Source: Methylosinus sporium (GTDB lineage Bacteria; Pseudomonadota; Alphaproteobacteria; Rhizobiales; Beijerinckiaceae). From it: DNA of 64,000 nt. Positions 54,745-63,927 of this stretch are shown one piece after another. The translations under genes and the position numbers were made by a program. Location: positions 21,570 to 85,569 of the forward strand of contig NZ_PUIV01000014.1 in assembly GCF_003113265.1 (NCBI RefSeq), in the 5' to 3' direction. The notes under the pieces are model-generated. The model ran no database searches. It had not been told where the DNA came from and was given only the letters and a program-made list of their open reading frames with translations. How positions within the stretch are numbered: the stretch's first letter is position 1; each line of letters begins with the position of its first letter.

Positions 54745-55992
54745 TCAGAGCGAGTCGAGAAAAGATTCGATGCGCTCGAAATAGCGGGTCCAATCGGGCG
54801 CCGAGAAGCTTTGCGCGGCGCCAATGGCGGCGAGACGGTGGGGCGAGGCCGCCGCGCAGAAGTCCGTCACGGCGCGTTTCCATCCGAGCCCGTCGAGGGG
54901 CGAAAGGAAGAGCGCGCGCTCCTGCGCGATCTCGCGGAATACTGGAATGTCGGAGACGATCGCCGGCGTTCCGAGCGCGAGCGCCTCGACCACCGGCAGG
55001 CCGTAGCCTTCCGCGAAGCTCGGCATCAGCAGCGCATTGGCGTTGGCGAGCAGCCGGCGCAGCGCGGCCGCGGGCAGGTCGCTCGTCCAGCGCACATGGG
55101 GACGGATCGCCTCGCAGCGATTCAGCATGTCGACGATCTGCTCATTCTCCCAGCCGCGTCCGCCGACGAGGACGAGCTTGGGGACAGGCTGCGGACCCGC
55201 GGCCAGAGCGCGCCAGACATTGAGCAGCATCAGATGATTCTTGCGCGGCTCCAGCGTGGAGACGAGCACGAAATAATCGCAGCGCGCGAGCTGTTCGTCG
55301 CTCGCATCCGCGCTCTCGCCTTGCGTCGACGGCGCCGGCTCGACATGAATCGGAATGCGCGCGCCTTTGCGCGCGGTCTCGCGCTCGAGACGTTCGGCGA
55401 CGATTTCGCTCATCGCAAGCAGCGCATCGGCGTGCCGCAGGATCGTGTCGATTCGCCTGCGAAACAGCGCCTCATAGCCGCGGCGGAAGAATTCCGGCCG
55501 ATCGAGCGGCAGGAGATCGTGTACGAAGAAGACGGCGCGCATGTCCGGCCGCCGCTCCAGCCATCGAAACAGCAACGGGAACTCGCAGGCGTGCTGTCCT
55601 ATGTTCAGATAGAGCGAATTCGGCGGCGGCGCGTGCGGCGCGTCATTGGCGAGACGCAGCGGCGTGCGCCAGAGAAATTGGCCGAGAGCGTCGCGCGGCG
55701 CAGGGGCCGTGACGGAGGGCGCGCGCTCCGCGCCGAGCAGCCAGCTGCGCAGCCGCGCCCATTCCGCCGAAGCGTCCGGCGCGGCGGGCGCGACATCGGC
55801 GACGATGCGGGCGAGGCGCGACGGCGCGAGCACATGCGGGCCGCGCGCGCCGTAATGCGCGGCGCAGGACAGGCGCGGATGCGCGGCGAAATGGCGTGCA
55901 AAAGCAAGATCGATACGCCCGATGCCGGCCGCGCCCGCCGCCCTTCCGAGGGAGACGAGATGCGTGGCGTCATAGACGATCGGGCGCGTCAT
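54745..55992 (-). CDS. Glycosyltransferase family 4/1 protein
   Basis: 415-residue GT-B-fold transferase. The C-terminal donor-binding domain (about 235-400) has VSTLEPRKNHLMLLNVW, LVLVGGRGWENEQI, and the EX7E-type motif PSFAEGYGLPVVEALALGTPAIVSD. The N-terminal domain begins MTRPIVYDATHLVSLGR. Such proteins build polysaccharides or LPS O-chains from nucleotide sugars in the cytosol. The ATG at 55992 lies 13 bases after the stop of the GT2 gene, so the two are an operon. Acceptor and sugar unknown. Confidence 0.87.
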   Translation of the reverse strand: MTRPIVYDATHLVSLGRAAGAAGIGRIDLAFARHFAAHPRLSCAAHYGARGPHVLAPSRLARIVADVAPAAPDASAEWARLRSWLLGAERAPSVTAPAPRDALGQFLWRTPLRLANDAPHAPPPNSLYLNIGQHACEFPLLFRWLERRPDMRAVFFVHDLLPLDRPEFFRRGYEALFRRRIDTILRHADALLAMSEIVAERLERETARKGARIPIHVEPAPSTQGESADASDEQLARCDYFVLVSTLEPRKNHLMLLNVWRALAAGPQPVPKLVLVGGRGWENEQIVDMLNRCEAIRPHVRWTSDLPAAALRRLLANANALLMPSFAEGYGLPVVEALALGTPAIVSDIPVFREIAQERALFLSPLDGLGWKRAVTDFCAAASPHRLAAIGAAQSFSAPDWTRYFERIESFLDSL

Positions 55993-56005
55993 ATTCTTTT
56001 CTTCT

Positions 56006-57922
56006 CTACCAGAGCGCCGGATGGCGCGCATAGAGCGATAAAGCAGGATGAAAATAGGGATCGTCGCGAATGACCGCGCGCCAGCGGTCGCGGAAATAGT
56101 CGCGCTCTTTCGCATAGACGCTCATCGGACGAAACTTGGGCGAGCCGCGCGACGCCGATTCGTAATGCAGCAGCCGCGCGCTCGGATCATAGAGCGCGGT
56201 CCAGCCGCGCTCGCCGAGTCGCAGGCAGAGATCCACGTCGTTGAACTCGATCGGCAGATTGATCGCATCGAAACCGCCGACCGCGTCGAATTTGCGTCGC
56301 TCCACGGCCATGCAGGCGGCGGTGACGGCGGAGCTCTCATGCGCGAGGCCGGCGCGGCCGAGCCATGACGGCGTCTGCGGCGCGACCAGAGCGCCGAAAT
56401 GTCCGGCGTCCTGTCCGAGCCCTAGGGTGACGCCCGCATGTTGGATGCGTCCGTCCGGATAGAGCAGCAGCGCGCCGACGGCGCCCGTCTGCGGCGCCAT
56501 TGCGCGACGGGAGAGAGTCTCGAGCCAGTCCGGGCTGACGATCGCCGTATCATTGTTGAGAAAGAGGAGGACCTCGCCGGTCGCGGCGCGCGCGGCGTCA
56601 TTGTTGAGACGCGCGAAATTGAACGGCTCGGGGCGCGAGAGAATGCGCACGCGCGGGTCCTTCTTCACCTTTTCGAAAGTGGCGAAGGTCTCCGCCTCGC
56701 GGCTGCCATTGTCGACGATGATCAGCTCGAAGGACGGATGCGTCGAGAGGCGCAATATGCTGTCGACGCAGGGGCGAAGAAGATCGGCGCGGTCGCGCGT
56801 CAGCACGATGACGGAGACGCTCGGCGCGGGCTCGGCGCGAGCGGGCGCGGATGGCGCGACGATCGGCGCTTCCGGTTCCTCGTCGCGCGTCAGCAGCCAG
56901 CGGCGCAGATGCGAAATCTCTGCGCGCGCGAGGCGGAAGGGCGCTGCGCGCATCGACTCGCCGATCGATTTTCCCGTCAGCGTCGAGGCGGCGTAGAAAG
57001 CACAACGGCCGAAATAGGAGCGCGCCGCCGCGAGCGAAGGGCTCCAATCGGGCGTGAAGCTCGGCCTCGGTCCGTTTTTCGTGCGCAGCAGTTCGTCGGC
57101 GTAGATCAGCTTGGCGTGCGGCGCGCGCGCGATGTGTTCGGCGAGCGAGGCGAAGGCGTGATCGGCCAATTCGTCGCCGGCGCGCAGAACCGCGACGAAA
57201 TCCGTCTCGGCGAGCAGGGGAACGAGTTCCGCCTCGCTATGCGCGATGCGCGCGAGTGGGAGAAACGGGAGTTGGGATTGCCGCTCGATCGAGGCGAGAG
57301 TGAGCGCCTTTCGGTCGGGGGCGGCGCCGGCGTCGAGGAGCAGAATCGCAAAGCGCGGCGCCGTCGCGGGGTCGTTGCGCGGCGCGTCGAAGCCCGTCGG
57401 TTCGAAGCAGCGGGCGCGGCGCGCGCGCCAATTCTCGAAATCATCGAGCGGCTCGAAATTGCTCGCCCAATCGAGCGCATTCTCGGCCTCGCTGCGATAG
57501 CCGAAGAGAGTGGGCAGGAAATATGACCAGAGCTTCGCAGGCCTGCGACGCCAGACGCGCATCAGCGCCTCGGCGAGGCCGACCGGCCGCAGGCTCTCGA
57601 TCATGAAGCCGAAAGGGCCGGGCCGATTGGTCGGGCTGATGAGAAACTCGCGCGCGCCGCGGGGCAGGGCGCCGATCCAGACGCCTGCGCCGGCCGCCGG
57701 GCCGGGGAGGATGCGGTCGATGGCGCCTGCAGGCGTCACGAAGCGCAGCACGGGCCGCGCCGGATCGTCGAGCAGGCTCGTGCGGAAAACCATCTCGACG
57801 AAAGGGCCGGCGCCGAAATCGGCCTCGATTCGAAGCCAGGGCTCTTTCGAGACAGAGACGAATCGCTCGTCGCGGACGATCACGTCCTTCGCGGGGGTCA
57901 GCGCGATTGCCTGCTGCGTCAA
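56006..57922 (-). CDS. Glycosyltransferase family 2 protein with N-terminal extension
   Basis: 638 residues. The GT2 domain is C-terminal (about 365-600): SVSVIVLTRDRADLLRPCVDSIL, FELIIVDNGS, NNDAARAATGEVLLFLNNDTAIVSPDWLE, and the ED-type motif GFDAINLPIEFNDVDLCLRLGE. About 365 residues precede it: an Ig-like or carbohydrate-binding-like start and a second, degenerate GT-A-like part (FAILLLDAGAAPDRKALTLASIERQ to DELLRTKNGPRPSFTPDWSP). This two-part build is known from rhamnan/O-antigen transferases. The start is uncertain: the frame opens with a TTG at 57922. Coupled with the GT4 gene downstream. Confidence 0.85.
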   Translation of the reverse strand: MTQQAIALTPAKDVIVRDERFVSVSKEPWLRIEADFGAGPFVEMVFRTSLLDDPARPVLRFVTPAGAIDRILPGPAAGAGVWIGALPRGAREFLISPTNRPGPFGFMIESLRPVGLAEALMRVWRRRPAKLWSYFLPTLFGYRSEAENALDWASNFEPLDDFENWRARRARCFEPTGFDAPRNDPATAPRFAILLLDAGAAPDRKALTLASIERQSQLPFLPLARIAHSEAELVPLLAETDFVAVLRAGDELADHAFASLAEHIARAPHAKLIYADELLRTKNGPRPSFTPDWSPSLAAARSYFGRCAFYAASTLTGKSIGESMRAAPFRLARAEISHLRRWLLTRDEEPEAPIVAPSAPARAEPAPSVSVIVLTRDRADLLRPCVDSILRLSTHPSFELIIVDNGSREAETFATFEKVKKDPRVRILSRPEPFNFARLNNDAARAATGEVLLFLNNDTAIVSPDWLETLSRRAMAPQTGAVGALLLYPDGRIQHAGVTLGLGQDAGHFGALVAPQTPSWLGRAGLAHESSAVTAACMAVERRKFDAVGGFDAINLPIEFNDVDLCLRLGERGWTALYDPSARLLHYESASRGSPKFRPMSVYAKERDYFRDRWRAVIRDDPYFHPALSLYARHPALW

Positions 57923-58162
57923 ATGTGATCCACTTCTCGAATTGGAGGCCGCGCCGCGAGAGGCCGTCCAGAATAGCCGTCCTCTTGAGCGAGGTGCGAC
58001 GGCTTGTCAACGTCATGGTTAATGTGGCGCGCGGCGCAATTCGTCATGAGGCGGAGGCTATTTCCGGGCGGCCTCGGCTCTATGTCAGCGAAAGACGCGC
58101 CCGCTTCTTGTCCCGCGACGCTCCGAGATTCGTTCCGAGACACAGGCTCGAAGAGATACGCC

Positions 58163-60820
58163 ATGTCGTTGACAACCAGAACCTCGCTGGCGACCGGGCC
58201 GCTCCCGCCGCGCTCCGCCGCCGGCCCTGCGGCCGCTGTTCCGCCGGCGGCCGCCGATTACGGCAAAATGCCGTTGGACGAAGTGCTGACGCGGCTCGGC
58301 GTCGATCCGAGACGCGGGCTCGCCGCGGATGAGGCGCGCCGGCGACTGCGGGCCTACGGCCCCAATGCGCTGCCCGAGAAGCGCGTCTCCCTCTGGCGCA
58401 AGATCCTCGGCTATTTCGCCGGGCCCATGGCCTATATGATCGAGGCGGCGGCGATCGTCTCCGCGCTGATCGGCCATTGGAATGATTTCGCCATCATCTT
58501 CGCTCTGCTGCTGTTCAACGCCGGGCTCGAATTCTGGCAGGATCGCAAAGCCTCCAATGCGCTGGCGGCGCTGAAGAAAGGCCTCGCGCTGGAAGCCACC
58601 GTGCTGCGTGACGGCGAATGGAGCGCGAGGCCCGCGGCCGAGCTGACGCCGGGCGACATTGTGAAGATCCGGCTCGGCGTCGTCGTGCCGGCCGATCTGC
58701 GGCTCGTCTCCGGCGATTACGCCTCCATCGACCAGGCGGCGCTGACCGGCGAATCACTGCCCGTCGCCAAAAAGGTCGGCGATGTGGCCTATTCCGGCAG
58801 CATAGTGAAGCAGGGCGAGATGATCGGCGTCGTCACGGCGACGGGCGCCAACACATTCTTCGGCCGCACGGCGAGCCTCGTCGCCGGCGCGGGCGCAGCG
58901 AGCCATGCGCAAAAGGCCATGTTCGAGATCGGCGATTTTCTCATCGTCGTCGCCGTGGCGCTCGCGGCGGTTCTCGTCGCGGTGAAGGTCTATCGCGATC
59001 TCGTCGTCGCCGATGATTGGAGCATGGCGGACGCGCTCTCCATTCTTCAGTTCGTGCTGGTGCTGATGGTCGCCTCCATTCCGGTGGCCATGCCGGCGGT
59101 GTTCTCGGTGACGATGGCGCTCGGCGCGCTGGCTCTGTCGAAAGAAAAGGCGATCGTCTCCAAGCTCTCGGCGATAGAGGAGATGGCCGGCGTCGATATT
59201 CTGTGCTCCGACAAGACCGGCACGCTGACCAAGAATCAGCTGACGCTGAGCGAGCCTATCCTCTTCGAGTCCAAGGACGCGCAGGATTGTATTCTCGCCG
59301 CTGCGCTCGCCTCCAAGCTCGAGGATCGCGACGCCATAGACACGGCCTGCATCGACGCGCTGAAGGACAAGGACGCGCTCCGCGCCTATTCGATGACGAA
59401 ATTCATTCCCTTCGATCCTGTCGCCAAGCGCACGCAGGCGACGGTGACCGATGCGCAGGGCAAGTCGATCATCGTCTCGAAAGGCGCGCCGCAGGCGATC
59501 GTCGATCTCGTCCACGCCGACGCAGACATCGCGCAGCGCGTGAAAAGAATCGTCGACGAACTCGCCGAAAAAGGCTCGCGCTCGCTCGCCGTGGCGCGCT
59601 CGGAGGACGATGGGGCGACGTTCCGGCTGCTCGGAATTTTGCCCATGTTCGATCCGCCGCGCGCCGATTCCAAGGTGACGATCGCCGCCGCTCGCGCCAA
59701 GGGCGTGGTGGTGAAAATGGTGACGGGCGACGACACCGCCATAGCGATAGAGACCGCGCGGCAGCTCGGCCTCGGCGATCATATCGTCGCGGCGGCCGAT
59801 ATTTTTCCCAAAGATCTCGATCCCAATCATCTTTCCGCCGATGTCGTCGACGCGATCGAGCGGGCGGACGGCTTCGCGCGCGTCTTTCCCGAGCATAAAT
59901 ATGCGATCGTGAAAGCGTTGCAGCAGCGCGGCCATCTCGTCGCCATGACTGGCGACGGCGTCAATGACGCGCCGGCGCTGAAGCAGGCCGATTGCGGAGT
60001 CGCCGTTTCCGGCGCCACCGACGCTGCGCGCGGCGCTGCGGCGCTCATCATCACCGCGCCGGGGCTTTCCGTCATCTCCAGCGCCATCGACGAGGCGCGG
60101 CGCATTTTCGGCCGAATCGAGAGCTACACGACCTATCGCGTCGCTCTGACCATCGACATCATGTTCGTCGTCGTTCTGTCGAGCGTGCTTTTGGGCTTTA
60201 CGCCGCTCACCGCCGCGATGATCGTCGTGATGTCGCTGCTCGACGATGCGCCGATCATGACCATCGCTTATGACAATACGCCGGTCGAGCCGCGGCCGAT
60301 ACGCTGGCGAATGCCGCGGCTGCTCGCCATTGCGACCGTGCTCGGCCTCGTCTGCGTCGTCGAATCCTTCGGCCTGCTGCTCATCGGCGTCAGGGCGCTG
60401 GCGCGGGAGCCGCTGGGGGAGGCGATGCAGCTGTTCTCGCCACAGCAATTGCAGACGATGATGTTTCTGCAGCTCGTCGTCGGCGGCCATCTGCTGCTGC
60501 TCGTCGCGCGCACGCAGCGCTGGTTCTTCCTGCCGCCTTTTCCGGCCTGGAAGCTCCTCTTTGCGATCATAGCGACGCAGCTCCTCGCCGCGGCCATGTG
60601 CTACTTCGGGTGGCTCGTTCCGCCGATCTCGCTGCGGCTCATCGGCATCGTCTGGGCCTATTGCATCGGCTTTATGTTCATATTGGGATTGGCGCGCAAG
60701 ATCGTCGCGCGCGTCGTGGATCACCGTATGAGACGGCAGGAGAAAAGCGTGGCCACGGTCGAGCGCCCGCTCTCCGGCGGTCTCGCGTTGGCGCGGCAGG
60801 CAGCCTCATCCAGAGGGTAA
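58163..60820 (+). CDS. Plasma-membrane proton-efflux P-type ATPase (P3A)
   Basis: 885-residue ion pump. N-terminal cytosolic part with YGPNALPEKRVSLWRKIL, actuator loop ALTGESLPVAKK (about 195), phosphorylation site ILCSDKTGTLTKNQL (Asp near 350), nucleotide region KGAPQAIVDL, hinge MVTGDDTAIAIETARQLGLG and VAMTGDGVNDAPALKQADCGVAV, and the membrane segment MSLLDDAPIMTIAYDN with the acidic residue used for proton transfer. It uses ATP to export protons. The ATG at 58163 (MSLTTRTS) is chosen over an upstream frame. PPK2 follows after four bases, so the pair is cotranscribed. Confidence 0.92.
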   Translation: MSLTTRTSLATGPLPPRSAAGPAAAVPPAAADYGKMPLDEVLTRLGVDPRRGLAADEARRRLRAYGPNALPEKRVSLWRKILGYFAGPMAYMIEAAAIVSALIGHWNDFAIIFALLLFNAGLEFWQDRKASNALAALKKGLALEATVLRDGEWSARPAAELTPGDIVKIRLGVVVPADLRLVSGDYASIDQAALTGESLPVAKKVGDVAYSGSIVKQGEMIGVVTATGANTFFGRTASLVAGAGAASHAQKAMFEIGDFLIVVAVALAAVLVAVKVYRDLVVADDWSMADALSILQFVLVLMVASIPVAMPAVFSVTMALGALALSKEKAIVSKLSAIEEMAGVDILCSDKTGTLTKNQLTLSEPILFESKDAQDCILAAALASKLEDRDAIDTACIDALKDKDALRAYSMTKFIPFDPVAKRTQATVTDAQGKSIIVSKGAPQAIVDLVHADADIAQRVKRIVDELAEKGSRSLAVARSEDDGATFRLLGILPMFDPPRADSKVTIAAARAKGVVVKMVTGDDTAIAIETARQLGLGDHIVAAADIFPKDLDPNHLSADVVDAIERADGFARVFPEHKYAIVKALQQRGHLVAMTGDGVNDAPALKQADCGVAVSGATDAARGAAALIITAPGLSVISSAIDEARRIFGRIESYTTYRVALTIDIMFVVVLSSVLLGFTPLTAAMIVVMSLLDDAPIMTIAYDNTPVEPRPIRWRMPRLLAIATVLGLVCVVESFGLLLIGVRALAREPLGEAMQLFSPQQLQTMMFLQLVVGGHLLLLVARTQRWFFLPPFPAWKLLFAIIATQLLAAAMCYFGWLVPPISLRLIGIVWAYCIGFMFILGLARKIVARVVDHRMRRQEKSVATVERPLSGGLALARQAASSRG

Positions 60821-60824
60821 GCGA

Positions 60825-61688
60825 ATGGATTGGCGTGACAAATACAGGGTCGAGCCGGGTGCGAAGCTCCGCCTCGCCGATTATGATCCTTCCGCTACGG
60901 GCAAGCACAAATCGCATGAGGAGGCGCTGCCCAAGATCAAGGAACATGTCGAGCGCATGGCGAAGCTGCAATATCTGCTCTATGCCGATGGCTCGCAGGC
61001 GCTGCTGATCGTGCTGCAAGGGCTCGACGCCGGCGGCAAGGACGGCACTATTCGTCATTTGTTCTCAGGCATGAATCCGCAAGGCGTTTCGGTCGCCTGC
61101 TTCAAGCAGCCGACGCCGATCGAGCACGACCATGATTTTCTCTGGCGTATTCACGCCCATGCGCCGGCCAAGGGCCAGGTCGTCATCTTCAACCGCTCGC
61201 ATTACGAGGATGTGCTGGTGGTGCGCGTGCACAAGCTCGTTCCTCGCGACATATGGTCGAAGCGCTATGACGAGATCAATGATTTCGAGAGCCTGCTCAC
61301 CCGCGACGGCAATGTGCGAATATTGAAATTCTATCTCCACATCAGCCCGGAGGAGCAGCTCGCGCGCTTCGAGCAGCGACTCGACGATCCGGCGCGCAAT
61401 TGGAAGATCAGCGAGAGCGATTACACGGAGCGCGAATATTGGCCGCAATATGTGGAGGCCTATGAGGAGGCGCTGGCGCGCACGAGCACGAAGCAGGCGC
61501 CCTGGTTCGTGGTTCCGTCGAATCACAAATGGTTTCGCGATCTCGTCATTTCGCGAATCGTGGTCGACACTCTGGACGAGATGGGGCTGAAGCTGCCGCC
61601 GACGCGCGTCGATCTCGCGCAGATCGCGAAGAAATATCACGCCGCCGTCGCCGAGGCGAAGAACGGCGGACCCGGGCGGCGCGGCTGA
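60825..61688 (+). CDS. ppk2: Polyphosphate kinase 2 family protein
   Basis: 287-residue PPK2 that transfers phosphate between polyphosphate and nucleotides (class not decidable by eye; the length suits the single-domain AMP/ADP-phosphorylating types). Walker A LQGLDAGGKDGTIRHLFSGM near residue 67, Walker B FNRSHYEDVLVVRVH near 125, lid region EEQLARFEQRLDDPARNWKIS near 185. It starts four bases after the proton ATPase, suggesting that polyphosphate-derived ATP supports proton export under acid or energy stress (inference). Confidence 0.93.
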   Translation: MDWRDKYRVEPGAKLRLADYDPSATGKHKSHEEALPKIKEHVERMAKLQYLLYADGSQALLIVLQGLDAGGKDGTIRHLFSGMNPQGVSVACFKQPTPIEHDHDFLWRIHAHAPAKGQVVIFNRSHYEDVLVVRVHKLVPRDIWSKRYDEINDFESLLTRDGNVRILKFYLHISPEEQLARFEQRLDDPARNWKISESDYTEREYWPQYVEAYEEALARTSTKQAPWFVVPSNHKWFRDLVISRIVVDTLDEMGLKLPPTRVDLAQIAKKYHAAVAEAKNGGPGRRG

Positions 61689-61710
61689 ATATCGCCGAAG
61701 CGAGGATTTC

Positions 61711-62007
61711 ATGAGAGGTTTTATCGTGATTTCGGGCTGCTCGGGCGGCGGCAAATCGAGTCTGCTCGCCGAGCTCGCGCGCCGCGGCTTCGCTGTGGTC
61801 GAAGAGCCGGGACGCAGAATCGTCGCCGAGGAAATTGCGGGCGAGGGAGCTGCGTTGCCGCGGGTCGATCTCGCGGCATTCGCGCGTCGCGCCCTGCGAA
61901 TGGCGATAGAGGACCGCGAGAGAGCTCGTCGCGAGATCGGGCTCGTGTTTTTCGATCGAGGGCTGGTCGGTAAGCATCCGGCGTGGACCGCAGGCGGGAT
62001 AGGCTGA
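61711..62007 (+). pseudogene. AAA ATPase (AAA_28-type), truncated by IS insertion
   Basis: Starts normally (MRGFIVISGCSGGGKSSLLAEL, P-loop near residue 9; VVEEPGRRIVAEE; RRALRMAIEDRERAR; VFFDRGLV) like the roughly 180-residue AAA_28 family of small ATPases/kinases. At base 61970 host sequence ends and the GTAAGC end of an IS66-family element begins, so the last 12 residues are IS-encoded nonsense. About half the protein is lost; the rest should lie beyond the right edge of the window, on the far side of the element. It stands 22 bases behind ppk2 in the same direction. Confidence 0.8.
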
Positions 62008-62011
62008 AGCG

Positions 62012-62244
62012 TCAGGCGCCGGCGCGCGCCTTCAGGTCTTTGTGGATTTCGATGAGCTCGACGAGAGTTTCGATGCCGAAGTCGGTGAATGCGAGAACGC
62101 CGTCGTCTCCGATGCCGTAGACCCAGATGACGCCGTCCTCTGTGTCCATTTCGAGAGCGATATCGTGGATGAAGTCGACGCTCTCGCCGAGGCGTCTGCG
62201 ACGCGCTCGACGGTCGTGACGTGATCGACCTTGTTGACCTGCAT
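62012..62244 (-). pseudogene. Small IS66-linked ORF with a frameshift
   Basis: Begins with ATG at 62244, two bases after the tnpC stop, reading MQVNKVDHVTTVERVADA, then loses frame at about 62185-62190. One extra C there would join it to the downstream frame LGESVDFIHDIALEMDTEDG, which continues VIWVYGIGDDGVLAFTDFGIETLVELIEIHKDLKARAGA to the stop at 62012. Joined, it is an acidic protein of about 77 residues lying wholly inside the element, between tnpC and the terminus. No family recognised. Either a decayed passenger gene or one read by a programmed shift. Confidence 0.55.
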
Positions 62245-62246
62245 GC

Positions 62247-63860
62247 TCAGGCCGCCAGCGCCGACCCGCGCGGAGCCGACGCTCGCCAGTTCCACGGCAG
62301 CAGTTCATCGAGCCGATGCGCTGGATGTCCGGCGATGCGCGAGAGAACGTCGGCGAGCCAGGCCTGCGGATCGACGCCGTTCATCTTGGCGGTGATGATG
62401 AGGCTGTACATCGCGGCGGCGCGCTGGCCGCCGCGGTCGGAACCGCAGAACAACCAGCTTTTCCGGCCAAGGGCGATGCCTCTCAGGCCTCGTTCGGCGG
62501 CATTGTTCGATAAGCATACGCGTCCGTCATCGAGGAACAGCGTGAAGGCCGGCCATCTCTTCAGCATGTAATGGATCGCCTTGGCGAGATCGTGCCCGCG
62601 CGAGAGTTTGGCGAGTTGCTCGCGCAGATAGATTTCCAGCGCATCGACGAGCGGGCGGCTAGACGCGTGCCGGACGGCGAGACGTTCCCCGGCGCTCTTG
62701 CCGTTGATCGACCTCTCGATCGCAAACGGCGCGTCGATCCGGCGCACGATCTCGACGGCGATCGGAGAGAGCGGGATTTCCTTTTTCCCCGCGGCCTTAC
62801 GCCGCGCATTCTCGCCGATATCCGCCATGGCGAAGAATGGGCGCCGCGCATGGACCCAGCACGCGGCCTCGCGGATCGGGCCGGGCTTGCGCTCCGCCAG
62901 ATACAGCCGGTTATAGCCGTCGTAGGCGTCCGCTTGCAGGATGCCGGAATACCCCGACAAGTGAGTCTGCGGATGTTCCCCGCGACGATCACGCGAATAA
63001 TAAAAGATCGCGGCCGGCGGTCCGGCGCCGCCGAAAGGCGCGTCATCGCGAACATAGACCCAGCACCGGCCGGCAGCGGTCTTGCCCTTCGCCAGCACGG
63101 GCACGGTTGTGTCGTCCCCATGCAGCCGCTCCGCCGCCAGAACATGCGCCTCGACGAGACGCCACAGCGGATCGAGCGCCGCACACACGGAGCCGACCGC
63201 GTCGGCCATGGTCGACAGCGCGATCGGCGCGCCTTCGAGAGCATAGCGCTCGGCCTGGCGGTTGAGCGGCTGATGCTGGCCGAACTTCTCGAACACGATC
63301 ATCGCGAGCAGGCTCGGACCCGCCCAGCCGCGCGCGACGACATGGAATGGCGCCGCCGCCTGGGTGATCTTCTCGCAGTCGCGGCAGGTGAACTTTTCCC
63401 GCACGGTCTCGACGACCTTCCACTGACGCGGCGTCGTCTCGAGCGTCCGCGTCACATCCTCGCCGAGCTTGCGCAATCGCGCGCCGCCGCAGCAGGCGCA
63501 AGTCGCCGGAGCTTCGATGACGACCCGCTCACGCGGCAGATGCTCGGGAAAGGTGTCGCGCTCCTGCGACCGCTTGCGCTCGAAGCTGGCGACCGTCGTC
63601 GTTTTGGCGACGGCGCGCTCCGCCGCGAACTCGTCCTCGGTCGCGCTCGCTTCCAGCTCTTCGAGTTCGAGCGACAACTGATCGAGCAGCCGCGCCGAGC
63701 GCTCCGACTTCTGCCCGTAGATCTGCCGTTGCAATTTGGCGATCTGGAGCTTTTGCGCCGCGATCAGCGCCATGTCTTCCGACGCCTTTGCAAGCGCGAC
63801 GGCGAGTTGCGCTTTCAGCACGGCGTTTTCGTCGAGAAGGGCTTGGTTCACGGCGTCCAT
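62247..63860 (-). CDS. tnpC: IS66 family transposase TnpC
   Basis: 537-residue DDE transposase. N-terminal leucine-rich coiled coil (about 5-75, with [22 protein letters not shown]), zinc-binding region CACCGGARL and FTCRDCEKI (near 120 and 157), and catalytic Asp/Asp/Glu: [11 protein letters not shown] near 247, [13 protein letters not shown] near 310, and [19 protein letters not shown] near 460. The frame is intact. Upstream is tnpB, as in the complete tnpABC type. Confidence 0.95.
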   Translation of the reverse strand: MDAVNQALLDENAVLKAQLAVALAKASEDMALIAAQKLQIAKLQRQIYGQKSERSARLLDQLSLELEELEASATEDEFAAERAVAKTTTVASFERKRSQERDTFPEHLPRERVVIEAPATCACCGGARLRKLGEDVTRTLETTPRQWKVVETVREKFTCRDCEKITQAAAPFHVVARGWAGPSLLAMIVFEKFGQHQPLNRQAERYALEGAPIALSTMADAVGSVCAALDPLWRLVEAHVLAAERLHGDDTTVPVLAKGKTAAGRCWVYVRDDAPFGGAGPPAAIFYYSRDRRGEHPQTHLSGYSGILQADAYDGYNRLYLAERKPGPIREAACWVHARRPFFAMADIGENARRKAAGKKEIPLSPIAVEIVRRIDAPFAIERSINGKSAGERLAVRHASSRPLVDALEIYLREQLAKLSRGHDLAKAIHYMLKRWPAFTLFLDDGRVCLSNNAAERGLRGIALGRKSWLFCGSDRGGQRAAAMYSLIITAKMNGVDPQAWLADVLSRIAGHPAHRLDELLPWNWRASAPRGSALAA

Positions 63861-63927
63861 GAAGCGAAGTGAATCACAAATCGTGCGATTTGCAGCGCCC
63901 CAAAATGCAGTCGACCCCAGCTTTTTC

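Noticed and set aside
58754..60724. 656-residue open frame on the - strand
   Set aside because: Antisense to the proton ATPase, which shows all P-type motifs; composition is Arg/His/Asp-rich shadow sequence.
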